64,000 nucleotides of DNA from WRGT01 sp942493035 (GCA_942493035.1 OW818666.1:3286001-3350000), one strand, 5' to 3'. Counted from the stretch's first letter, positions 54,985 to 63,769 are shown. The notes: a model not told the origin generated them from the sequence alone. Numbers and translations are program-made.

Positions 54985-55180
54985 ATAAACCGGCTGAGAT
55001 AAAATACCACCGGTTTTTTAAAAAATTACTATCATCAGATCTAATTTAACAACTAAGTATTTTATGAAAGAATTAGTACAATTATCCCTTCGACTCCGCT
55101 CAGGGAGCGTACTCTAACGCTGGCTGAGCGGAGTCGATGCCTGGAGTCAGTACTATTTCAGGTGTATACGAAGCATACTC
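54985..55180. repeat. Family A fragment and a GCTGAGCGGAGTCG hairpin
   Basis: GAGATAAAATACCACCGG followed by TTTTTTAAAA (54,995-55,025) is a right half of family A. Next, CGACTCCGCTCAG (55,091-55,103) and CTGAGCGGAGTCG (55,124-55,136) form a perfect 13-base hairpin. A related, degraded copy (GGCTGAGCGGAGCCGAAG) is at 56,609-56,626. These fill most of the gap 54,945-55,279. Confidence 0.65.
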
Positions 55181-55279
55181 ACCATAAATTCAGTTGTTAA
55201 ATAATTTCATTTTCTACTGTACAAATTAAAATTAAATGAATCTCTTGTATATGTTTTTATCATTTCCTGGAGGATTGTC

Positions 55280-55981
55280 ATGCTAAAATTCATTTATCAC
55301 TCTTTTATCATTCTTGCTGTAACAACAGCAATAGTCGCATCTGCTGAAACAAAGGGATTTAAAAAATTTCAGCTCTTCCCGACGGATGATTCCGTTTCTG
55401 ATAAAGAATTTTCCGTATATATTGAAAAGTTCAAAAAAGCTGTTAAAACGAAAAATCTTGCTGCAGTAAAAAAATTAACTGCACCGGACGTGGCTTTTAC
55501 CTTCGAATCGCAGGACGGGATTAATGGATTGATTAAAACATGGAAGCTGGACAGAAATCCGAAGAAGTCAGATTTCTGGTATGCAATGGATAAAGTCCTT
55601 TCGCTCGGTTCAGCTTATTATAACGATGAAAAAACAATGTATGCATATCCGTATCTATTTGTCACATTTCCCGCGGATTACGATTCTTTTGAATACGTCG
55701 CCCTTACCGGAAAAAAAGTAAATATAAGAAAAGCCCCCGATGCAAAATCAGCTGTTATTGAAACACTCGACTATGAGATTTTAAAAAGTACCGGTGTAGA
55801 AGAAAATCCGAAGAAAGACAAAGTAAGCGGTATAGACGGAAAATGGATTAAGGTAATAACATCTCAGGGGAATGAAGGATATGTATTCAGCCATTATGTG
55901 CATTCACCCATTGGACATAGAGCTATTTTCGAAAAACGGAATGGCGGCTGGTTACTCACGGCTTTTGTTTCCGGAGACTGA
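55280..55981 (+). CDS. Secreted SH3-domain protein
   Basis: 233 residues with an N-terminal signal peptide (to about residue 20, SAE) and GGAGG before the start. Residues 26-135 have no recognised domain. Residues 145-215 form a bacterial SH3 (SH3b) domain: KKVNIRKAPDAKSAVIETL then GKWIKVITSQGNEGYVFSHY. Such domains bind peptidoglycan peptides or metals. Probably a periplasmic cell-wall-associated protein. The gene ends before a bidirectional terminator. Confidence 0.85.
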   Translation: MLKFIYHSFIILAVTTAIVASAETKGFKKFQLFPTDDSVSDKEFSVYIEKFKKAVKTKNLAAVKKLTAPDVAFTFESQDGINGLIKTWKLDRNPKKSDFWYAMDKVLSLGSAYYNDEKTMYAYPYLFVTFPADYDSFEYVALTGKKVNIRKAPDAKSAVIETLDYEILKSTGVEENPKKDKVSGIDGKWIKVITSQGNEGYVFSHYVHSPIGHRAIFEKRNGGWLLTAFVSGD

Positions 55982-55998
55982 TTCTATAACTCAATAAT

Positions 55999-56022
55999 TG
56001 CAGTGGTTTATTAACCACTGCA
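55999..56022. terminator. Bidirectional terminator
   Basis: TGCAGTGGTT / AACCACTGCA, perfect 10-base arms with loop TATT, between the convergent SH3 and membrane-protein genes. No long T-run follows. Confidence 0.65.
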
Positions 56023-56041
56023 GAATATCGAAAGTTTAATT

Positions 56042-56536
56042 CTATTTACTTCTCCACGGTTTAAAAACTGATATGAATACTGTGAATATAAGTGTAATAT
56101 TCATGCACAAACCGACTATAAGCTGGCTTCTGCTGATAAACATATAACGTTCATTCTGCAGCACCGTGATTCCGTCAGTACCGGACATGGTAGTCATCTC
56201 TGCAATCCATGGGCCTGTAAATATTGTACCGATTACAATTATTGAAACAGTCACAACCCATTTAAAAATAAGCCATCTCTGTTTGAAAAAACCCCATTTA
56301 GTGTAAATCCCGTACAATAATCCGGTCAGAAGCGTAAGCATTGCCGCAGGTACAAGTATTTTCATATCGATAAAATCCGTGAGATAATTCAGCATGTATA
56401 ACTGATCGCCATTATTCAGCCGTCCTGCAACTATCGTAAATGACAGCATTACAATCCCGCATGTTACCCAGACAGCGGCGAATAGCAGATGAAAGCTCTT
56501 AAGCCACTTCTGCTGATTTGATGAAAACATTTTCAT
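56042..56536 (-). CDS. Four-helix integral membrane protein (DUF2269-like)
   Basis: 164 residues with four membrane segments (about 13-35, 56-76, 85-105 and 133-155). HLLFAAVWVTCGIVMLSF and FKWVVTVSIIVIGTIFTGPW resemble DUF2269/DUF2214-type predicted membrane proteins, sometimes compared with haem-copper oxidase partners because of conserved histidines, though only one His near the start is visible here. AGGA precedes the start. Function not assigned. Confidence 0.75.
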   Translation of the reverse strand: MKMFSSNQQKWLKSFHLLFAAVWVTCGIVMLSFTIVAGRLNNGDQLYMLNYLTDFIDMKILVPAAMLTLLTGLLYGIYTKWGFFKQRWLIFKWVVTVSIIVIGTIFTGPWIAEMTTMSGTDGITVLQNERYMFISRSQLIVGLCMNITLIFTVFISVFKPWRSK

Positions 56537-56699
56537 TATAATTTTTCCTGTTTACGTTTCGGTCCTGCGAATTGAACGGAGTACGCTATCCCTGAAAATT
56601 TTACACGCCGGCTGAGCGGAGCCGAAGTCTGAATGCTTATCTAATTCAATCATTAGCTGCTATACTTACATTAATTCTAAATAATATATGTTTTAAGAA

Positions 56700-57719
56700 C
56701 TACATACTCTCCGCGATATATCTTATGAGTATTACTTTACCAGGTTCTGTCATGTCAAGAAATTTGAATGTCAGGTAATACACGCTCTCTGTTTCAACTG
56801 TCTTTGAAGATACTATGCGGGAATTTACATTAAACCTGAATTTGCTTATTTCAAAGCTGATGGGATACTCACGTCCATATTCAAGCGGAACAGGGATACG
56901 TATAACACACTCGTACTCATTTATCTTCAAAATTGAACATTCTATATGTTCCGGTTCTTCTACAGCCGTTAAAGATTCAACTGAAACTATTGCAGGAATA
57001 ACAACATTTATATATGGATGTCTAAACTCCCTCTCTCTAGTAAGATCATCCGTTAACTTAACTTTAACGATGTTACCGTCAATTCCCATTGTAACAGTAT
57101 TAATAAGATATTCTGCGTCATTTATTCTAAGTGCATGAAGTGACACTGCAGATTCATTTTCAAAAATACGGAGATTCTTTGCCGGAGTAAAAAGCATAAG
57201 CTCAATAAAATTACTCCCCCTTCCTGCGACCTTGCTTAAATATACCTCGCCGCTATCGGCTGTAAAATAAAGAATATCACCATCCTCAATATCTGCCATT
57301 GATTCCAGAGGTTTTCCAAGAGATCCCTTGATGTAGAGTCTTTCATAAATTATTGTCAGATCACGGAAAATCTCTCTAAGATTATCATCACCTACTGTCT
57401 GTTTTTTCAGATATTCGATAAAATCCGGTAATATTGATTCAAATAAAGCAGCATTTGAAACAAGATCTTTAGGATTCGATAATTTCAGATATGAGGCCAT
57501 ATTCTTCAGAATTTTAAACTGAAAATTATTGAGCCCCTTACGCTTTGCCTGAAATAAAAAAAACTGATAATTATGAATCCTCTTCTGCTCCTTTGATTCA
57601 TTATATTTATATACTATATAAACAAGTAAAGCTGCGAAGACCAGGCCAATAACGATTCCTATTCCTAAGGCATCAGGAGTAGGCCAGACAAAGGGATAAA
57701 AAGCTCCTTTATTTTCCAT
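56700..57719 (-). CDS. Membrane-anchored PilZ-like protein, divergent from motAB
   Basis: 339 residues. One membrane helix (17-37), a helical region (50-135) and a C-terminal beta-rich half. The RxxxR-like cluster TRERER-type R228-R230-R233 before HPYINVVIPAIVSV and the layout YcgR-N domain plus PilZ domain suggest a flagellar c-di-GMP receptor. The second PilZ motif DxSxxG is not clearly present, so ligand binding is doubtful. The gene is divergent from motA across a 440-base gap, which supports a motor-braking role by position. AGGTGAG precedes the start. Confidence 0.7.
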   Translation of the reverse strand: MENKGAFYPFVWPTPDALGIGIVIGLVFAALLVYIVYKYNESKEQKRIHNYQFFLFQAKRKGLNNFQFKILKNMASYLKLSNPKDLVSNAALFESILPDFIEYLKKQTVGDDNLREIFRDLTIIYERLYIKGSLGKPLESMADIEDGDILYFTADSGEVYLSKVAGRGSNFIELMLFTPAKNLRIFENESAVSLHALRINDAEYLINTVTMGIDGNIVKVKLTDDLTREREFRHPYINVVIPAIVSVESLTAVEEPEHIECSILKINEYECVIRIPVPLEYGREYPISFEISKFRFNVNSRIVSSKTVETESVYYLTFKFLDMTEPGKVILIRYIAESM

Positions 57720-57837
57720 ATAAACTCACCTTTAAAAAAAGATTCTGAATTCTGATAAAAGACTACTTTAAAATATTATACATACCCCTGTTAAAAACAA
57801 AAGCAGTTCAAATCCCTGGAGCGGCAGAATCTACGAA

Positions 57838-58066
57838 GTCAGATTTTACCGGCGGTTTTTGAGTAATTACTTTTTTTAATCTCAAGAATAATTTACACAA
57901 TCCCGATTATTAAGTATAAAGTTATAAGTAAATAATGAGAGAGTCAAGATAATTGCGGTCTCTTTCTCAAATTTACAGCATTATCTTAATCCGTGCATAA
58001 ACAGAAGATGTGATAACTCATAAACTGACGTTAAAATTCTTCTTCGCCGGTTTACGGGCAGAAAAA
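57838..58066. repeat. Two degenerate family A elements upstream of motA
   Basis: GATTTTACCGGCGG followed by TTTTTGAGTAATTAC (57,842-57,870) and AACTCATAAACTGACG with CTTCTTCGCCGG (58,015-58,051) are half copies of the family. No promoter I can support is visible in the rest of 57,720-58,160. Confidence 0.45.
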
Positions 58067-58160
58067 TCAAGGTCAGATGCCCGGAAGAAGTTTGAAATTA
58101 AAGCTTTTAGTATTATAAAAAACTGATGATATAATAAAATTCTTTTTTTGAAGGTTGAAA

Positions 58161-58940
58161 ATGAATGTTGGATTAATAATTGGACTCGTTGCCGGTTTCG
58201 GAACTCTTATTTTCGGTGTTTTAGTTGCCGGCGGTAATGTTTTAATGTTCTGGGATGCGCCTTCGGTCATCGTTACTTTTGGAGGGGGCTGGTGTGCTCT
58301 AATGGTTGCGTATCCCATACCAAAACTTATGGCAATGCCTACATATATGAGGATTGCGGTATTCCCTCCTACTCTGAATCCCGTTGAACTGATAGTAACA
58401 CTGGTGCAGTTTTCTGAAAAATCAAGACGTGAGGGCTTACTCGCTCTTGAAGATGACCTTGACGCTCTTGACGAACCCTTTTTAAAAAAGGGACTTCAGC
58501 TTGTGGTAGACGGTACTGACCCGGAACTTGTACGAACAATTCTTGAAACAGATATAGATGAAATGGCAAGCCGCCACGATGCAAATAAAAAAATCTTTGA
58601 TGATTTCGCCGGACTTGCACCGTCATTCGGTATGATTGGTACTCTTATGGGACTTGTACTTCTACTTGCAAACCTTAGCGACAAGTCGATGGTTGGACCA
58701 TACCTTTCAGTTGCTCTTATTACAACACTGTATGGAGCTATTCTTGCATATCTTGTTCTTACACCAATGTCGACAAACCTTGATGCCCTTACCGGTGATG
58801 AAATTCTTTTTAAATCTGTAGCTGTAATGGGTGTACTCTCCATACAGGCTGGTGATAATCCCAGGATTCTGAAGGAGAAACTTGTTTCATTCCTCCCTCC
58901 TGTTATGAGAGCTGATTTAGTAGACGAAAAGGGCGAATAA
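58161..58940 (+). CDS. motA: Flagellar motor stator protein MotA
   Basis: 259 residues from the ATG at 58,161, preceded by AAGG with a 6-base gap. Four membrane helices: two near the N-terminus, and two after the cytoplasmic loop. That loop has the conserved charged residues in RREGLLALEDDLDALDEPFL that touch FliG. GLAPSFGMIGTLMGLVLLL holds the conserved proline and opens helix 3; ITTLYGAILAYLVLTP lies in helix 4. It forms the proton or sodium channel with MotB. MotB begins 3 bases after the stop. The gene is remote from other flagellar genes. Confidence 0.97.
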   Translation: MNVGLIIGLVAGFGTLIFGVLVAGGNVLMFWDAPSVIVTFGGGWCALMVAYPIPKLMAMPTYMRIAVFPPTLNPVELIVTLVQFSEKSRREGLLALEDDLDALDEPFLKKGLQLVVDGTDPELVRTILETDIDEMASRHDANKKIFDDFAGLAPSFGMIGTLMGLVLLLANLSDKSMVGPYLSVALITTLYGAILAYLVLTPMSTNLDALTGDEILFKSVAVMGVLSIQAGDNPRILKEKLVSFLPPVMRADLVDEKGE

Positions 58941-58943
58941 AAG

Positions 58944-59729
58944 ATGGCGAAGAAAAAACGTGAAAAGAAAGGTGTAGCCGGACCTCCAGCATGGATGGTT
59001 ACCATGGGGGATATGAACAACCTCCTTATGTGTTTCTTCATCATTATGATGGGGGATGTAACCGTAAGTACTGCTGATGATTTTAAAATGATAATAAGTT
59101 CATTCCGTGGGAACCTGGGGATGATGGAGGGGGGGAGATCATTATCGAAGGGATCTCTTGCTGAAATGGGTCAGACCATGATGAGTCTCCCTTCAACAGA
59201 CAAAGGGAGATCTCTCGGGAAAGCAGTTACCAGAGCAATGGAGTTGTTTAAACCTGAGATCACTTCAAAGAGCGTCCGTGTTACCGAAGATGAAAGAGGT
59301 CTTATCATAAGCCTTGCATCAGATTTCTTTTTTGATCCGGGCTCTGCAAAGCTCAAGCCGGAGATGAGACCTGTTCTTGCTAAAATATCAAATATAGTCC
59401 GCAATGTACCCAACTTTACCAGGGTTGAAGGGCACACCGATGCCAGCGCAATCGGTCAGCCCAGAGGTGAGGGATATAAGACAAACTGGGAACTCTCTTC
59501 CGCAAGAAGTCTTGCAGTTCTCCAGCATCTTGCAGATGAAGAGAATGTAAATCCGAAACAGTTATCGTCTGTCGCATTCGGTGAATACCGCCCCATAGAC
59601 GACAACAATACGCCGGAAGGACGGGCATATAACCGGAGAGTTGATATAGTTATACTTAAAGAGAAATTTGTCGAAGAATCAAAAGATGCAAGAATAAGCA
59701 GACCTCTTCCCGATGAAGAGTGGCGGTAA
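58944..59729 (+). CDS. motB: Flagellar motor stator protein MotB
   Basis: 261 residues. The single helix follows a Lys-rich start; PPAWMVTMGDMNNLLMCFF holds the channel Asp23, the equivalent of Asp32 in the Escherichia coli protein. The OmpA-like C-terminus anchors the stator to peptidoglycan, with FFDPGSAKLKPEMRPVL, GHTDASAIG and RAYNRRVDIVIL. The helix has several Met residues and ends IIMMGD. Clear operon with motA. Confidence 0.97.
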   Translation: MAKKKREKKGVAGPPAWMVTMGDMNNLLMCFFIIMMGDVTVSTADDFKMIISSFRGNLGMMEGGRSLSKGSLAEMGQTMMSLPSTDKGRSLGKAVTRAMELFKPEITSKSVRVTEDERGLIISLASDFFFDPGSAKLKPEMRPVLAKISNIVRNVPNFTRVEGHTDASAIGQPRGEGYKTNWELSSARSLAVLQHLADEENVNPKQLSSVAFGEYRPIDDNNTPEGRAYNRRVDIVILKEKFVEESKDARISRPLPDEEWR

Positions 59730-59743
59730 TTAGCAGTATGTGA

Positions 59744-59965
59744 TTAAATCAAACGGTTGAATTCTTCAATTGACATTCCAGCCTGACGAATAATTGACCG
59801 CAAAGTCCCTCTGTCGAGTTCTTTGTGATCAGGAACAACAGTCTGTGAATATGGATCGTCTCTTCTTAAAATGATATGACTTCCATGTTGTCTTTTAAAA
59901 TAAAAACCTGCTTTTTCTAATACTCTGACACATTCTCTTCCGGAAATTTTCGGCAAACCACTCAT
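59744..59965 (-). CDS. hicA: HicA-family toxin
   Basis: 73 residues. A double-stranded-RNA-binding-like fold with GSHIIL holding the catalytic His, after the KxSGRE start and FYFKRQHGSH. In the family the protein cleaves mRNA and is neutralised by HicB. Here the antitoxin gene is upstream and overlaps by 4 bases, so the order is hicB-hicA rather than the more usual hicA-hicB. It ends 14 bases after motB on the opposite strand. Confidence 0.92.
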   Translation of the reverse strand: MSGLPKISGRECVRVLEKAGFYFKRQHGSHIILRRDDPYSQTVVPDHKELDRGTLRSIIRQAGMSIEEFNRLI

Positions 59966-60168
59966 ACAACAACCATCATAGAATCAAAGGTTTCGGCAGG
60001 TACAGGTAAATGATCTTCGTTTAATACAATCAAATAACCTTCAATTGCTTCTTTGATATTTATAATGGCTTCTTCTTTTGTTTTTCCCTGACTTACACAT
60101 CCAGGTAAGCTTGGACATTCAGCCACATAATATGAGTCTTCACCAGGGTAAATGATTACTTGTCGCAT
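59962..60168 (-). CDS. hicB: HicB-family antitoxin (minimal form)
   Basis: 68 residues from the ATG at 60,168, chosen for the GAGGTG ribosome-binding site 6 bases upstream. The partial RNase H-like HicB fold is shown by YYVAECPSLPGCVSQGKT and EEAIINIKEAIEGYL. There is no C-terminal DNA-binding domain, as in many short HicB proteins, so autoregulation may need another factor. It is translated just before and coupled to hicA. Confidence 0.92.
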   Translation of the reverse strand: MRQVIIYPGEDSYYVAECPSLPGCVSQGKTKEEAIINIKEAIEGYLIVLNEDHLPVPAETFDSMMVVV

Positions 60169-60379
60169 ATATTGCACCTCAATTATTAAAACAATTAATT
60201 TATGTTTACTGTTATCTGACCAAAAGTCAACAAATTTCCTTGAAATCAGGACTTGCAGTATGTCCAGTAAAGAAAAGATAACGAATCTGCACAAAAACTG
60301 GTGATGTAATGAATTTCCCGGGCTCCTTGTCTTCATTTTGACAAATGAGTAAGGATATGTTCACCAGAAGTTATATCAC

Positions 60380-61117
60380 CTACCTCATTGATAACTCTGA
60401 CATTATTCGTGTTATGTTTCTGCTGCACTCGGCTTTATAATCGCTTTTCAATCCTGAGTCTGGCATTCTATCAATATCGGATGAAAGTTCCTGATACAAT
60501 GTAAGAGCCTTCTCTTTATTCCCGAGTTCATAATTGAATCTTCCGTTTGCAAATCGTGCCGGATAGTGTGCACGGTTTTTCACTATTACATCATTTATAA
60601 TTGTCAAAGCTTCATCTCTTCCCTCTGACTTGTTGTAAAAAAGAAGTATTGCAAGAGCATACTTAGCATCAAGAAGATCCGGGTTAATCGCTGCAGCTTT
60701 GCGGTAGTTGTATTCAGCTTTATCTATATCATCCTTTGAATTTTTCTCAACGCCTCTGTTCCCGTATGCAAGCCCCAGCGAGTAAAATGTATTATCACTT
60801 GCATTACCGTATTTCAGCACTTTATTGAATGCGTCAATTGCCATATCCCATAAGCGGCTTTCAAGATAGTAAGTTCCTATAAGATTATACTGCTGAGCAA
60901 GTCTTGATGCAACAGATGCATCTTTGAACTCCTCTTTTTCCAGCTTCTGAATCTTTTCTTTCACCTCCTGATAGAACTTCTCCCTGGCCCCTTTATAGTC
61001 TCTTTTTATATTACAATTAATTATATCGAACATCGAATTAAGTACCAAAAGAGAGATAACCACCATCAGAGATAGAGCAAGATATAATTTATTTTTTAAT
61101 TTCATTTTAGGGTGCAT
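60380..61117 (-). CDS. Membrane-anchored TPR protein
   Basis: 245 residues from the ATG at 61,117, with CAGGCGG 7 bases upstream. One N-terminal membrane helix (LYLALSLMVVISLLVLN) then about four tetratricopeptide repeats, for example LIGTYYLESRLWDMAIDAFN, NTFYSLGLAYGNRGV and FANGRFNYELGNKEKALTLY. It probably scaffolds an envelope complex; the partner is not known. It lies between hicBA and a lipoprotein gene without obvious operon links. The gap 60,169-60,379 has nothing I can name. Confidence 0.82.
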   Translation of the reverse strand: MHPKMKLKNKLYLALSLMVVISLLVLNSMFDIINCNIKRDYKGAREKFYQEVKEKIQKLEKEEFKDASVASRLAQQYNLIGTYYLESRLWDMAIDAFNKVLKYGNASDNTFYSLGLAYGNRGVEKNSKDDIDKAEYNYRKAAAINPDLLDAKYALAILLFYNKSEGRDEALTIINDVIVKNRAHYPARFANGRFNYELGNKEKALTLYQELSSDIDRMPDSGLKSDYKAECSRNITRIMSELSMR

Positions 61118-61189
61118 ACTGAACCGCCTGGAGTAATTTAATATGAGATTCATCAATAGTATCGGATTACTATAAAAAATCAACTATAT

Positions 61190-61240
61190 AATTATCACCC
61201 CTCCGGCGGCGGGAATATATATAGCTTTTTTCTTATAGAA
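61190..61240. repeat. Family B fragment
   Basis: CCCCTCCGGCGGCGGG then AATATATATAGCTTTTTTCT keeps the GC hairpin remnant and the ATATATA that follows it in family B, but the rest is lost. Confidence 0.4.
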
Positions 61241-61358
61241 AAATTAAGGAAAAAATACGGAGAATATTTTTAAAATTAACTCAAAAAAAATATTTTTGGC
61301 TCAAAATGTATTAATATTGTAAATATCAAAATGACATAATCTGAACGGAGGAGATGTG

Positions 61359-61727
61359 ATGAAAACTCAAAAAAATTATAAATCTATAATCAGGATTACT
61401 CTCTTTCATGTTATGTTGTTATCAGCAGTTTTTTCAGCAGCAGGATGCTTTATCGATAAAAAAGTATCAACGTCGGCAATCGATATGGTTGTTGTATTTA
61501 ACAAAGATGTACCGATAGAAAAATCGAGCAGTATAATGTTTGAGCATGAGTATATTTTTGTTGAAGGCATGGACAGCAGTAAAGGTAAAAAATATTTCCA
61601 GGAGACCGGGCCAAAATATATTGTAAAAGTTTCGAAGGAAAAAATTGATGTTTTTATTGCCGAGATGAAAGTCATTCCTCAGATATATGAAATATACAGG
61701 GCCGATTACTCCATCACAAAAGATTAA
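61359..61727 (+). CDS. Small lipoprotein of unknown function
   Basis: 122 residues from the ATG at 61,359 (GGAGGAG upstream; the GTG 3 bases earlier is less likely). The signal ends in SAAGC, a good lipobox. The mature part has one likely beta-alpha-beta domain with KYIVKVSKEKIDVFIAEMKV near its end. The lipoprotein resembles the C-terminal tail of the anti-sigma factor encoded 1 kb downstream, which has FYRIKVDPEKCNLLIKDLRL. No family recognised. A separate family A element divides it from the sigma gene. Confidence 0.72.
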   Translation: MKTQKNYKSIIRITLFHVMLLSAVFSAAGCFIDKKVSTSAIDMVVVFNKDVPIEKSSSIMFEHEYIFVEGMDSSKGKKYFQETGPKYIVKVSKEKIDVFIAEMKVIPQIYEIYRADYSITKD

Positions 61728-61760
61728 ATAACCGGCTGCTATAATTAAGATAATTATCTA

Positions 61761-61840
61761 ATCATAAATTGGCGGTGAAATTGCTCTCCGCCGCGCATGT
61801 GGCGCGGCGGAGATGAAATCCCCCGGTTTTTGAGCCGTTA
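61761..61840. repeat. Family A element, with perfect core
   Basis: CTCCGCCGCGC (61,786-61,796), loop of five, GCGCGGCGGAG (61,802-61,812), flanked by ATCATAAATTGGCGGTG and CCCCCGGTTTTTGAGCCG. It lies in the 302-base gap 61,728-62,029. Confidence 0.85.
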
Positions 61841-62029
61841 TCAGGATAATTCAATAAACAGAAAAAACTGAGTTGTAATTTTTATGTAATCTATCTATTA
61901 TACACTCCGGCATTATTTATAAAAAGCAGAGAATAATATACAATGTTAAATCCCCCGGCAGTTATTTTAAACTCATCAATAATAAATTTCCCCGTTACTC
62001 CGCGGAGTTTATTAAAAATAATTTTATGC

Positions 62030-62650
62030 ATGATAAAAAAAGTGAGAACGTTTTCAGGCTTCCTTAGTCTAACAGATAAGGGACTGAAAAGAGTGAATCA
62101 CGGTGCTGAAGATGCCGATCTGATTTATGGATTTTTAAACGGCAGAGAAAAAGATTTTGATGCTCTAGTAATCAGGTACAAGGATATGATTTTCAATCTA
62201 TGTTTTAATATTACCGGAGATTACGATGAGGCGGTTGACTGCAGCCAGGAGGTTTTCATAAAGATGTATAAAAATCTCCATAAGTTCGGCTTCAAATCCG
62301 CTCTGTCCACATGGCTGTATTCAATAGCGCTTAACACATGCAGGAACAGATTATCTTCCGCGTACAGGAAAAGAAGAGTCTCAATAGATGGATATGAAAA
62401 TCTTCACTCTACCGGTGAGGATGCCGATCCGCAATTTCTGTTTGAAAGAACCGAGGGGGAGATGGCTGTTCGTAAAGCGATAACCATGCTCCCGGAGGAG
62501 GAGCGGATTCTCATTGTAATGAGAGACCTTGAGGACCGGAGTTATGAAGAGATAACAGAAATTACCGGATTAAAAACAGGAACCGTAAAATCACGGATTT
62601 CACGCGGGAGACACAGACTCAGAGGGCTTCTTCAGGAGGTGATGCCATGA
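62030..62650 (+). CDS. ECF-type RNA polymerase sigma factor
   Basis: About 206 residues from the ATG at 62,030; the true start is uncertain, since neither this codon, a GTG about 60 bases further on, nor an ATG at 61,943 has a strong ribosome-binding site. Region 2 is DADLIYGFLNGREKDFDALV, CSQEVFIKMYKNLHKFGFKS and TWLYSIALNTCRNRL; region 4 is YEEITEITGLKTGTVKSRIS, as in RpoE-like sigma factors. The stop overlaps the start of the anti-sigma gene (ATGA), the usual ECF layout. It probably directs its own operon and envelope-stress genes. Confidence 0.94.
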   Translation: MIKKVRTFSGFLSLTDKGLKRVNHGAEDADLIYGFLNGREKDFDALVIRYKDMIFNLCFNITGDYDEAVDCSQEVFIKMYKNLHKFGFKSALSTWLYSIALNTCRNRLSSAYRKRRVSIDGYENLHSTGEDADPQFLFERTEGEMAVRKAITMLPEEERILIVMRDLEDRSYEEITEITGLKTGTVKSRISRGRHRLRGLLQEVMP

Positions 62651-63630
62651 AATGCAGAGACGCACATGAAATGCTGAACTCCTATTTTGATAACAGAATA
62701 GATCCCATGAAGGACACACTCCTTGCTGAGCATATAAATTCATGTCCGGAATGCCGGGCCGAACTTGACTTTCTGATAAAATATAGAAGTATTATTAAAA
62801 CAGTTAAACCTGTCCCGGCACCTGATAATTTCCTTTCTGAAATTCACAGAAAAATTAAATCTGAAACCAGGGAAAACAGTTTTATAAAAATATTCAATAA
62901 CTTCAGATACAGCATCAGCACGTTCAGTTTTCCTCTTGAAGCGGCAGGTGTACTTGCTCTGGCTATGGTGGTGTTTTTTCTCTACAGACCTTTCTTCAAT
63001 GAAAGAGTTCCGGAAATGAGTTCCGAGTCAGCAATTCAATCACCACGCGAAGAGAGCACTTCGATGAAAAAAATCGAAAAGACTGAATCAGCTGAAAAAG
63101 CTGTTCAATTAGATAAATTTTCATCTGACTATGAAATCATGAAAGAGAAGGCTGATTTGGTTCCCGGCAAAGATAAAACCGGAGAGACAAGCCCTGTTTT
63201 AAACATTACAGATGATAACATTTCACCAAAAACCGAAAACAGTTATAGTTCTTCAAATAAAAATGAAATGAAAAAATCACGATCAATGGAGCATGAAAAA
63301 GTATCATCGATGGATGAAGAGAAATCATTAGCAAGTGAAAGGGATTACACCGGCGATGATTCTAAAGGGAGTATCGAAAGTCAGAAAGATACACCGGCTG
63401 CGGATGTGTCTTTTCCTGACAATCTGTTTATTAAATATAACGTTTCTGTTATTAGAAAAGATTTATCCGATAGACAGACTTTCTACAGGATAAAGGTAGA
63501 CCCGGAAAAATGCAATCTACTGATAAAGGATTTAAGATTAAATTCTGATGTAGAGGTTAAACGAATTATTAAAACAAAATATTTTTACGAAGTTGAATTT
63601 TTAATAAAAAAACCAGTGTTTATTCCTTAA
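62647..63630 (+). CDS. Zinc-finger anti-sigma factor with extracytoplasmic domain
   Basis: 327 residues. A zf-HC2 anti-sigma domain has Cys3, His29, Cys33 and Cys36 in HINSCPEC. One membrane helix follows at about 96-114. A long low-complexity Ser/Lys/Glu region and a C-terminal periplasmic domain beginning FIKYNVSVIRKDLSD end the protein. It should hold the ECF sigma factor at the membrane until an envelope signal releases it. The last residues VFIP and the stop TAA lie within a family B repeat (TTTATTCCTTAA), so an element has probably supplied or replaced the original 3' end. Confidence 0.9.
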   Translation: MKCRDAHEMLNSYFDNRIDPMKDTLLAEHINSCPECRAELDFLIKYRSIIKTVKPVPAPDNFLSEIHRKIKSETRENSFIKIFNNFRYSISTFSFPLEAAGVLALAMVVFFLYRPFFNERVPEMSSESAIQSPREESTSMKKIEKTESAEKAVQLDKFSSDYEIMKEKADLVPGKDKTGETSPVLNITDDNISPKTENSYSSSNKNEMKKSRSMEHEKVSSMDEEKSLASERDYTGDDSKGSIESQKDTPAADVSFPDNLFIKYNVSVIRKDLSDRQTFYRIKVDPEKCNLLIKDLRLNSDVEVKRIIKTKYFYEVEFLIKKPVFIP

Positions 63631-63710
63631 CTTATCTAAAGTAAATAAAGCTCTATTATCCCAGCCAAAGGCGGCGTGGATATATAATTTATGTCTTTGA
63701 CTGTAAAAAA
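63618..63710. repeat. Family B element, copy 3, overlapping a gene end
   Basis: Begins TTTATTCCTTAAC, TATCTAAAGTAAA, CTCTATTATCC, then a decayed hairpin CCCAGCC-AAA-GGCGGCGTGG and GATATATAATTT. Its first bases are the last codons and stop of the anti-sigma gene. Confidence 0.8.
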
Positions 63711-63769
63711 ATGAGAACTAAATTTAAACCTGTATTGTCGAATAATTAAAATTAACCGGAGGATCACAA

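Noticed and set aside
60169..60336. N-terminal extension of HicB by 56 residues
   Set aside because: The extension is unlike any HicB, and GAGGTG stands correctly before the internal ATG at 60,168.
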